Shown here one piece after another: positions 5,923 through 12,549 of a stretch of DNA of 12,549 bases. The position numbers and the translations under genes were made by a program. The stretch is from Cytophagaceae bacterium (lineage in GTDB: Bacteria; Bacteroidota; Bacteroidia; Cytophagales; Spirosomataceae): contig CANHCG010000018.1 in the NCBI GenBank assembly GCA_947459055.1, positions 1-12,549 on the forward strand, in the 5' to 3' direction. Below the pieces are notes generated by a model that was not told the origin of the DNA, made no database searches, and was given only the letters and a program-made list of their open reading frames with translations. Every line of letters begins with the position of its first letter. Within the stretch, counting starts at the first letter, position 1.

Positions 5923-7266
5923 TTACAATACTTTATCGGTATCCGTCGTAAATACACGAGTACTTACCGTAAATGAACCTCCATTGGGGTCTTTGTATTT
6001 TAAGTCGATGTAAAAGGCTTGAAATCCTTTTTTCACAAAAGGGACGGTATATTTCACGGTATTGCCTTCGGGTTTTACGCGACGGGTCAACCACAAATTA
6101 TTCCGAAAATCCCGATCCGCTGATGTCGTTCCCCATATCGCCGCATCCTGTAATCCATCCGAAGCCGCGTTTACGGTGATTTCAAACCCTTCTTTTCCTT
6201 TGACCACATTCCAAGTACTTACCGGATATTCTTTGTTCTGTAAAGTCAAGCCGAAAAACGCGCTCAATGCCTCCAAGGCCTGTTTTCCACCCCCTAAATC
6301 ATGGCCCGCATTAGGTACATAATGAATAAGGTTTTTGCCTGGAATCTTATCATAATAATGTTTGATAGCATCAGCCGTCCAGTATTCATCATTCGTCCCA
6401 ATGAAAATGATCTTAGGTACCGTCATTTTATCGCGGTATGAATAAGGATCTACCATGGTGGTGATCGCCTGGCCATCTGGTGTTCCGGAACCTTGAGGAA
6501 TCCCTAATTTGACATAATCCTCAATTTGAATGCTATATTCCCCATAAGTGTCCAATTGATAACTCAGGGTTTTAGGCATGTTCAACATATCAATCACCAT
6601 CGGTCCAATTGCCTTTACACGCTTATCATCAATGGCATTTGATAACCAAGTGGTCCAACCGCGTTTCGAGGCACCCGAAATCACAAAATTCGTTACCGAT
6701 TTATGAATTTTTTTGCTAGAAAACTCCTGTACCGCATCCATACCTCGAACAGCTGATTTTACCATTGGAAATAACAAAGGCCATGAATAATCTTTGTCCT
6801 GCTTAAACTGATGTAAGGTATATGAGATTAATTCATCTTCCGTTTTTCCATCGTATAAGGGCTGATTCGGCACCTGTTTGATCAAAGCGACAATGGCTTT
6901 ATTCTTCGAAGCGATGGCGGCTAAAATAGGCCACATTTTATCTTCCTTGCTCCAGTTAGGCTGTTCATCCTTATTGCTTCCGCCTGTAATGAATAACATA
7001 GCTCCGTCATATTGGATGGTGGCTGGAACGACGATGGTCAATTGATGTCGCCAGGTAATCCCACGCCATTTTTGCGAGGTTAACACCAACTGATAGGCCT
7101 TCGAACTTCCCAAACTTGTAGAATCCTTCAATTCCCAGGAATAGGTCGGGTCACCATTCGAAATGTAACTTTTTAGGGCCTTTTCAGGAGTGATTTTCGT
7201 TTGAGAAAATCCAAGTATAGGAATCAATACAAATAAGATTCCTTTAAAAAATTGCTTCATTTTCAT
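5923..7266 (-). CDS. PhoPQ-activated pathogenicity-related (PqaA) family alpha/beta hydrolase, exported
   Basis: A protein of 447 residues in the PhoPQ_related (PqaA) family. Residues 1-22 form a signal peptide (a Lys-rich start, a hydrophobic FFKGILFVLIPILGF core, then SQ), so it is probably periplasmic or surface-exposed. The body (about 25-340) is an alpha/beta hydrolase fold: MLFITGG (90-96), a nucleophile elbow SGASKRG with Ser200, a likely acid Asp293 in GTNDEYW, and a likely catalytic His322 in NAGHDLGGG. The C-terminal 100 residues (about 348-440) resemble an immunoglobulin-like beta domain. The natural substrate of the family is not established; an esterase or amidase activity is inferred from the triad. 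ATGs at 7266 and 7260 are both possible starts. It is third in the susC-susD operon, 21 bases after susD, which suggests a role in handling the SusCD ligand. Confidence 0.88.
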   Translation of the reverse strand: MKMKQFFKGILFVLIPILGFSQTKITPEKALKSYISNGDPTYSWELKDSTSLGSSKAYQLVLTSQKWRGITWRHQLTIVVPATIQYDGAMLFITGGSNKDEQPNWSKEDKMWPILAAIASKNKAIVALIKQVPNQPLYDGKTEDELISYTLHQFKQDKDYSWPLLFPMVKSAVRGMDAVQEFSSKKIHKSVTNFVISGASKRGWTTWLSNAIDDKRVKAIGPMVIDMLNMPKTLSYQLDTYGEYSIQIEDYVKLGIPQGSGTPDGQAITTMVDPYSYRDKMTVPKIIFIGTNDEYWTADAIKHYYDKIPGKNLIHYVPNAGHDLGGGKQALEALSAFFGLTLQNKEYPVSTWNVVKGKEGFEITVNAASDGLQDAAIWGTTSADRDFRNNLWLTRRVKPEGNTVKYTVPFVKKGFQAFYIDLKYKDPNGGSFTVSTRVFTTDTDKVL

Positions 7267-7287
7267 TTTATTATAAGTTAAAATATA

Positions 7288-8931
7288 CTACCAAGGCTTG
7301 CCTGTTCCTTGCAATACCCAAGGTTTAGACCAAGCACTATTTTTGCCATCCGCTTCAGTGAAGGTAGTTGTTTCCAACTTCGACATCGCTGCTTCGGTGT
7401 TCGCTTTATTTAAATTACGTTCGTCCAACATATAGTAGAAACGTACTGGCAAAACCTTGCGAATCGCAGCAGGGCCCACCGTCAATTCTGGAAATCCCGT
7501 TCTGCGGTAATCAAACCAAGCCTCCTGTGCGGCAGTCCATGAAGAAATCCACTTTTGCTCAATCACTTGCTTCAGTGTTCCATCATACTTCACCCCAGCA
7601 TTGGCTACATAAGCCGCATAAGCCGCTGTAGTGCCCCAGGTATCAAATGAAGCTTTAATGCCAGCTTCATAATGTGTTTTTGCATCACCCGCTACTGACC
7701 AACCTTTTAACGCCGCTTCAGCTAAAATAAAACGAACTTCTGCTGCGGACATTAAACGCGATTTTAACAAAGGCCCTTTGGCTTGTTTATAAATATCGTT
7801 TAACCACGAAACGTGTGGATTATTCGCCGCTTGCTCCGCCGTCGGACTTAAATTATAGGAAGCACCACCAATGATACCCGTAGGCAAACCTACATAATCT
7901 TGGCTTGTATTGACATCCCTACCTACCACCTTATCAGGTGCTAAATACCGCTTTCCATTTTCAATTTTATCTGTTCCTTTTGGCAAAGCCGCATCCACAA
8001 CTAAAGGAATTTGTACCTTATTCGCCCAAATAGCGATGCGAGGATCTTTTAACTCTTGTAATTTATTCACAAAAGTTGCCGCCATTTTCAAACGTCGGTA
8101 ATTCGACGCGCTCGCATCATAAACGGCATTGGCAGGCCAGGAATCATCGTTGCTGTTACCCGCAAAAGGCATCGCTGCATCATCGGCAATAGCTGTAATC
8201 ACTGGGTATAGCACCGCATTGGCCATGATTTTTTCAATACCCGCTTTGGCCACATCTGCCTTTTTAGAGGAAATACGCATGTAATAACGAAGCATCAATG
8301 AATTCGCTAACTTTCTCCATTTGGTTGGGTTCCCTTGGTAATAAACATCAGCCGCTCCCGGAGAACTAGTATATTCTGCCGCACTTTTAGACAAAAGTGT
8401 ATTGGCTTTTTCTAAATCGGCCAAAATCCCTGTATAAATTGCTTCCTGCGTATCATAGGCTGGAAATGTGTTAGCATTACCTCCTTCGGCTCCTTTCAAA
8501 GCGGCCGAATAGGGCGCATCTCCCCATAAATCAGCAATCAAGCCAAACATCATCGATTTCATCACTAGAGAGATCCCTTGATGCATTTCCCACTTTAAAG
8601 TAACGGCACGTTCATACACGTATTGATTATTACGTAAGATGTCGTAGTAGGGGGCCCAACTTTGGCTTCCACCCCATTCATAGGTATTGTGTGATCCCGA
8701 CCAACCATCTTTTTGGGTATGCTGCATCACCCCAGCCATATCTTGGTAGCCTAAATTAACAAATGACTTTCCGGATTCGGTTAAAACCGTCGAAAGGACC
8801 AAATTTGGATTAGCCGTTTCCGGGTTAATCCCATTCGGGTTTTGATTTAATACGGTCAAATCTTTACAAGAAGATAAGGTCAACGCCATCAAAAACACGA
8901 AACTGAATGTTATATATGAAAGATTTTTCAT
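7288..8931 (-). CDS. SusD/RagB family nutrient-binding outer-membrane lipoprotein (SusD-like_2 type)
   Basis: This is the ligand-binding lid of a SusC/SusD transporter, anchored to the outer membrane. From the ATG at 8931 it has 547 residues and begins with a lipoprotein signal peptide whose lipobox LSSC puts the lipidated cysteine at residue 22. An ATG two codons upstream (8937) is equally possible. A longer in-frame extension to 8997 would overlap susC and add a charged stretch before the signal peptide, so it is rejected. The mature N-terminus (LTVLNQNPNGINPETANPN) and the features YQDMAGVMQHTQ, NNQYVYERAV, NYRRLKMAATFVNKLQELKDPRIAIWA and the TPR-like MSAAEVRFILAEAALKGW are typical of the SusD-like_2 subgroup. 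It starts 17-23 bases after susC and is followed closely by the pqaA-like gene, making one transcription unit. Confidence 0.93.
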   Translation of the reverse strand: MKNLSYITFSFVFLMALTLSSCKDLTVLNQNPNGINPETANPNLVLSTVLTESGKSFVNLGYQDMAGVMQHTQKDGWSGSHNTYEWGGSQSWAPYYDILRNNQYVYERAVTLKWEMHQGISLVMKSMMFGLIADLWGDAPYSAALKGAEGGNANTFPAYDTQEAIYTGILADLEKANTLLSKSAAEYTSSPGAADVYYQGNPTKWRKLANSLMLRYYMRISSKKADVAKAGIEKIMANAVLYPVITAIADDAAMPFAGNSNDDSWPANAVYDASASNYRRLKMAATFVNKLQELKDPRIAIWANKVQIPLVVDAALPKGTDKIENGKRYLAPDKVVGRDVNTSQDYVGLPTGIIGGASYNLSPTAEQAANNPHVSWLNDIYKQAKGPLLKSRLMSAAEVRFILAEAALKGWSVAGDAKTHYEAGIKASFDTWGTTAAYAAYVANAGVKYDGTLKQVIEQKWISSWTAAQEAWFDYRRTGFPELTVGPAAIRKVLPVRFYYMLDERNLNKANTEAAMSKLETTTFTEADGKNSAWSKPWVLQGTGKPW

Positions 8932-8954
8932 GATCATTTTCTGTTTAAATTTTC

Positions 8955-11900
8955 TTAAAATGTGAGGCCTAATTTGAAACCAACTGGAATAACCCAAGGC
9001 GTTACATTATAGCGCTCAATTCCTTGTTTAAATTGAGAACCGCCCCCTTGCACACCCGCTTCTTGTTGGAATGCCATTTCAGGATCTATGTTAATTTTAG
9101 CCTTTGTCCATAGAATAATGTTCCGGCTATACACCGAGAAATTAGCGCTTTGCACACCAATTTTATTCATCCATACCTGAGGCAAATCAATCCCAATCGA
9201 AACCTCACGCAATTTCACATAATCTGCATCATATAAAAAGGCACGTGTAAATGACCAAGCAGTACTCCCTGCAAATGGCAAGGTAGTGGTTCCTGTACCA
9301 CCTAAGTTTTCAATATAACCCGTTGGATTTCCTGATGTATCATAACCCTTGGCGATAACCCCCGGAATGAAAACCCCACCGTGTGGGAAAGTATAAGGAC
9401 CATATTTAAACCCATAAGGTCCATATTCTGGTGTTGGACCTCCTACTAAAGGGAAATAATTGCCATGAATCTTAATCAATTCATCCTGATTGGCAACTAA
9501 ATAACTCTTTAAGGCATCACCCGTCAAACCTTTTGGATTAATTAACTTGTCTAAGAATAATTGAGAACGTCCATTTTCTTCTCCATACCGGTAGGTCTGA
9601 GAAACAAATTGACCCCCACTTCGCCAATCAAAGGACATATTTAAACTCAAGCCTTTGTAAGACAAGGAAGTTTGCATCCCCATGATAAAGTCTGGATTGA
9701 AATTACCAATTTTGTTCCGCGTATTAATCGCATCAATCGATTGCCACTTCCCTGTTTTATCTAAAAGTGGATAGCCAAAATAAGGCGAGGAAGGATCTTT
9801 TACTGTTACAATTTGGGCATCATAAATATCTCCAATCTCCTCACCTACATAGGTCCAGGCACCCCCTTTGGCATCTTGCCATAAGGTATAATACGGAAGA
9901 TCATCCGACAATTCCATGATGGAAGTCCGATTACGTGTCCAGTTCAGGTTTACATCCCAGTTCCAATTGGCCGATTTTACCGGCGTAATTCCCATCGTAA
10001 GTTCAACTCCTTTACTAACCAGCAAACCCGCATTGACATTTTTCAATGAATAACCCGTCGAAGGGGGCAATTTCGTACTTAAGATCTGATTGCGGTTCTC
10101 CACTTGGTAATAGGTACCTGAAAAACGTAAACGGTTTTGATACAAACTCAAATCTCCCCCAATCTCATAAGAAGTAACAATTTCTGGTTTTAAATCAGGA
10201 ATCAACAAGGTTCCTGGAGTACCTAAACGAGGTATACCATCCCAAGTTCCTACATTGCCTAAGGTTCCCAATAATTGATACGGATTCGCATCATTACCTA
10301 CTTGGGCTATTCCGCCTCTCAACTTAAACATATTAACCTGATTTGGCATCGTAAACATTTCGTTTAACAACACACTTAAGGACGCAGATGGATAAAAATA
10401 CGAACGATTCGCTGCTGGCAAGGTACTAGACCAGTCATTACGTGCGGTTACATCTAAATAAATCATGTCTTTGTAGCCGATGTTCGCAAGGCCATAACCG
10501 CTGTAAATAGCGCGTTGGAACCAAGAACTATAATAATCTAAATTTGCTGGCGCAATATTTTGCACATTAAACGCACCCGGAACAATTAAACCCGTTCCAC
10601 CTTTGCTTGCATTGGTTAGATTAGATCCTCGTTGATAACGCGCATTTCCCCCCACCGATAAAGAAAAACTGAAATCCTTCAAGTCTTTTTTATAGGTCGC
10701 TAAGAAATCTGCATTGCTTTCAAAATTGCCCAAATTGATATTACCATACGCACCCCTTGGCTCATTGGTATAGCTATTGGCCACCTTCATTTCACGCTGC
10801 TCATTGAATAAATCCAATGAATAACGACCCATCAAGCTGATTTCAGGCGTGATTTGATAATCCAATTTAATATTTCCAAAAACCCGATCCCGAACAAATC
10901 CGTTATTCACCTCATAAGCTAAGAAATAGGGATTATTATAAACGCCATTGAAAGGCGTTCTTTGTTGCAAGCCTGCTTGACCTGGCATCCAATAATTCTT
11001 TAAATCAAGGATATTTATGTGTGGAGAAACATTATAGGCCCATTCCAATGGATTGGCACCACGGTTACTGGCCGGCCGATTATTCGATGAGGACCGACTA
11101 ATATCTAAATTATTACTTAAGGTCAATTTCTTATTCACCTTTAAGGAAGTATTCAAATTCAACGTATTTCGAAATAAATCAGAATTTGGAATGATTCCGC
11201 GGTTTTGCATATTCGAATACGATAATCGATAGGAATAGGTATCTGAACTATTGGCAATTGAAATCCCATTCGTCGTTGTTATTCCTGTCTGGACAAATTT
11301 AGCTACATTGTCCTTGTAAGAAACCAAGGGCATGGCGACCTTCTTACCATTCGCATCTAAAGGGCTATTCCATTGAACCTCCGAATAGCCTTTATCTAAT
11401 TCAGCACCATAGGTCGCGCCGATTTCCTCTTGAATTAATTTTCCAAAGGCATTAGACAATGGATTATTGGTGATTGAGACCGGAATGGCCGAAAATTGAC
11501 CAGGACCAAATTTGGTTTGCCATTTCAAATACCTGTAAGGATTATCAAAAACCGTGTTAGACGTAACACTTACCGTCATTTTCTTTGATTTCGAACCTGA
11601 TTTCGTTGTGATCAAAACCACCCCGTTTCCCGCACGCGAGCCATATAAGGCCGCGGCACTCGGCCCTTTAAGGACAGATACATTTTCGATATCGTCAGGA
11701 TTTAATCCAGAAATTGAGTTTCCGAAATCAGCGCGGTTATCATTACCTACCTGGCTGATGTTATTCAATGTATTCGCAATCGGCACGCCATCAATCACAA
11801 ATAATGGTTGATTGTCCGAACTTAAAGACTTCGCGCCCCGAATCACCACACTTACTGAAGAACCGGTACCGCCGGTAGAACTAATCGTTACCCCGGCCAT

Positions 11901-12365
11901 CTTTCCGGATAAGGCGTTCAGCACATTTTCTTGTGCCACTCGGTTCATTTCTTTGCCATCTACTTTGGCAACCGAATACCCCAGTGATTTTTCTTCTCGC
12001 TTAATTCCCAAGGCGGTCACCACCACCTCATTAAGCATCGAAGTGCTTGGACTTAAGGCAATGTCAATTACCTTTCGATTTCCCACCTTAATTTCTTGAG
12101 GATCAAATCCGATAGAAGAAATTTGAAGCGTTGCATTTGGTCCATTGACCTCAATAGAATAAGCTCCATTTTCATTGGTACTTATTCCTTTGGTTGTCCC
12201 TTTAATGGAGACACTAGCACCGGGAATTCCGGTATCATCTTGCTTGGAAGTGACTTTTCCCGAGATTGTGAATGATTGCGCAAGTAAAGAACCTGAACAA
12301 CAAACGAACATCAAAAGAGCAAAAAGACACCCTCTCAAACCTTGTTGAGTAAAGTAAACTTTCAT
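8955..12365 (-). CDS. SusC/RagA family TonB-linked outer-membrane protein
   Basis: The TonB-dependent import barrel of the SusCD pair, 1136 residues and full length. A signal peptide (1 to about 29, ending SGSLLA) is followed by a carboxypeptidase-D regulatory-like domain (about 32-107; SGKVTSKQDDTGIPGASVSI). The SusC signature and TonB-box region is LNEVVVTALGIKREEKSLGY (111-130). The plug (about 131-255) has LSGKMAGVTIS, PLFVIDGVPI and VLKGPSAAALYGSRAGNGVV (221-240). The remainder is a 22-strand-type beta barrel ending in a C-terminal Phe, as outer-membrane insertion requires. No STN domain precedes the regulatory domain, and no ECF sigma or anti-sigma gene is nearby, so trans-envelope sigma signalling is unlikely. 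The ligand cannot be read from sequence. It is first in the operon with susD and the pqaA-like gene and divergent from the oxidoreductase gene across 118 bases. Confidence 0.96.
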   Translation of the reverse strand: MKVYFTQQGLRGCLFALLMFVCCSGSLLAQSFTISGKVTSKQDDTGIPGASVSIKGTTKGISTNENGAYSIEVNGPNATLQISSIGFDPQEIKVGNRKVIDIALSPSTSMLNEVVVTALGIKREEKSLGYSVAKVDGKEMNRVAQENVLNALSGKMAGVTISSTGGTGSSVSVVIRGAKSLSSDNQPLFVIDGVPIANTLNNISQVGNDNRADFGNSISGLNPDDIENVSVLKGPSAAALYGSRAGNGVVLITTKSGSKSKKMTVSVTSNTVFDNPYRYLKWQTKFGPGQFSAIPVSITNNPLSNAFGKLIQEEIGATYGAELDKGYSEVQWNSPLDANGKKVAMPLVSYKDNVAKFVQTGITTTNGISIANSSDTYSYRLSYSNMQNRGIIPNSDLFRNTLNLNTSLKVNKKLTLSNNLDISRSSSNNRPASNRGANPLEWAYNVSPHINILDLKNYWMPGQAGLQQRTPFNGVYNNPYFLAYEVNNGFVRDRVFGNIKLDYQITPEISLMGRYSLDLFNEQREMKVANSYTNEPRGAYGNINLGNFESNADFLATYKKDLKDFSFSLSVGGNARYQRGSNLTNASKGGTGLIVPGAFNVQNIAPANLDYYSSWFQRAIYSGYGLANIGYKDMIYLDVTARNDWSSTLPAANRSYFYPSASLSVLLNEMFTMPNQVNMFKLRGGIAQVGNDANPYQLLGTLGNVGTWDGIPRLGTPGTLLIPDLKPEIVTSYEIGGDLSLYQNRLRFSGTYYQVENRNQILSTKLPPSTGYSLKNVNAGLLVSKGVELTMGITPVKSANWNWDVNLNWTRNRTSIMELSDDLPYYTLWQDAKGGAWTYVGEEIGDIYDAQIVTVKDPSSPYFGYPLLDKTGKWQSIDAINTRNKIGNFNPDFIMGMQTSLSYKGLSLNMSFDWRSGGQFVSQTYRYGEENGRSQLFLDKLINPKGLTGDALKSYLVANQDELIKIHGNYFPLVGGPTPEYGPYGFKYGPYTFPHGGVFIPGVIAKGYDTSGNPTGYIENLGGTGTTTLPFAGSTAWSFTRAFLYDADYVKLREVSIGIDLPQVWMNKIGVQSANFSVYSRNIILWTKAKINIDPEMAFQQEAGVQGGGSQFKQGIERYNVTPWVIPVGFKLGLTF

Positions 12366-12422
12366 GTTTGTAGGTTTAAATAGATATATAATGTTACAAT
12401 GATGAATGAAATTATTAGATTT

Positions 12423-12440
12423 TACAAAATTTCTACAAAA
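12423..12440. repeat. Two TACAAAA direct repeats, one helical turn apart
   Basis: TACAAAA occurs at 12423-12429 and 12434-12440, 11 bases start to start, in the 118-base region between susC and the divergent oxidoreductase gene. Same-face tandem half-sites of this type can be a regulator-binding site, but the sequence is AT-rich and the repeat is short, so this is tentative. Confidence 0.25.
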
Positions 12441-12457
12441 ATTATCAATTAAATATT

Positions 12458-12465
12458 TAGATTTG
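12458..12465 (+). promoter_or_regulatory. Possible Bacteroidota -7 box (TAGATTTG)
   Basis: TAGATTTG matches the Bacteroidota -7 consensus TAnnTTTG at every fixed position and ends 18 bases before the ATG at 12484, implying a short leader. No -33 TTTG is present at the usual distance, so the promoter may need an activator. No comparable box was found for susC on the other strand. Confidence 0.4.
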
Positions 12466-12483
12466 AACCTCTAAACTTATCAC

Positions 12484-12549
12484 ATGATTAACGATTCGAT
12501 TTACATAAAATCCCAACAAACCGTTTTTGACGTAGTCATCGTCGGCTCA
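12484..12549 (+). CDS. Start of a FAD/NAD-binding oxidoreductase, probably GMC family (5' partial)
   Basis: Only the first 22 codons are in the window, open to the right edge. The peptide MINDSIYIKSQQTVFDVVIVGS ends in a hydrophobic strand (FDVVIVGS, residues 15-22), which is the first strand of a dinucleotide-binding Rossmann fold just before its GxGxxG loop. GMC oxidoreductases such as gluconate or glucose dehydrogenase subunits commonly begin this way, and they are frequent near SusCD loci in Cytophagales. Another flavoprotein or NAD-dependent enzyme is possible. It is supported by the TAnnTTTG box just upstream. Being divergent from susC, it may be co-regulated and could oxidise an imported product, which is inference. 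Confidence 0.6.
   Translation, partial: MINDSIYIKSQQTVFDVVIVGS

Noticed and set aside
8932..8997. Upstream in-frame start for susD at 8997
   Set aside because: It would overlap the end of susC by 43 bases and place about 22 charged residues before a clear lipoprotein signal peptide; the ATGs at 8937/8931 are far better.

Overview
The window looks like chromosomal DNA from a member of the Bacteroidota, most likely Cytophagales (for example a Spirosomataceae-like aquatic bacterium). The evidence is a canonical SusC/SusD outer-membrane pair, a short Bacteroidota-type Crp/Fnr regulator, a PhoPQ-activated-pathogenicity-related (PqaA) family protein of the type often found beside SusCD, AT-rich intergenic DNA, and few Shine-Dalgarno sequences at the start codons. 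The exact genus is inference. I see no rRNA, tRNA, CRISPR array, insertion sequence, prophage or known defence system. No gap between genes exceeds 300 bases.

Layout, left to right. (1) 28-294 (-) is an AT-rich small orphan gene facing away from a Crp/Fnr-family regulator at 503-1078 (+), which ends in a strong hairpin. The gaps on both sides of the regulator hold three 22-bp dyads of one shape (WAAnTTG-N8-CAAsTTW), the spacing expected of Crp/Fnr operators. (2) 1304-2437 (+) is a FemAB/GNAT-like acyltransferase, followed 57 bases later by a multi-pass HGSNAT/DUF5009-type acetyltransferase (2495-3604). Together they look like an envelope or glycan acyl-transfer pair. (3) 3774-4628 (-) is a bile acid:sodium symporter family transporter. 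It converges on the DUF5009 gene across a bidirectional terminator and diverges from a CPBP-family intramembrane protease (4685-5848, +). The 56-bp gap between their starts is mostly one bulged inverted repeat. (4) 12365-5923 (-) is an apparent operon of susC, susD and a secreted PqaA-family alpha/beta hydrolase, with gaps of 17-23 and 21 bases, ended by a bidirectional terminator shared with the CPBP gene. (5) At the right edge, divergent from susC, a gene starts at 12484 (+) whose first 22 residues begin a dinucleotide-binding fold, probably a GMC-type FAD oxidoreductase.

Working model: the right half is a nutrient-acquisition locus. SusD and SusC would capture and import a ligand across the outer membrane, the exported PqaA-like hydrolase (apparent Ser200/Asp293/His322 triad) would act on it or on a related ester or amide, and the divergent oxidoreductase may oxidise the product. 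No glycoside hydrolase, sulfatase or polysaccharide lyase is visible, so the substrate is unknown and need not be a polysaccharide. The left half is envelope and transport housekeeping plus a regulator that may control itself and both its neighbours.
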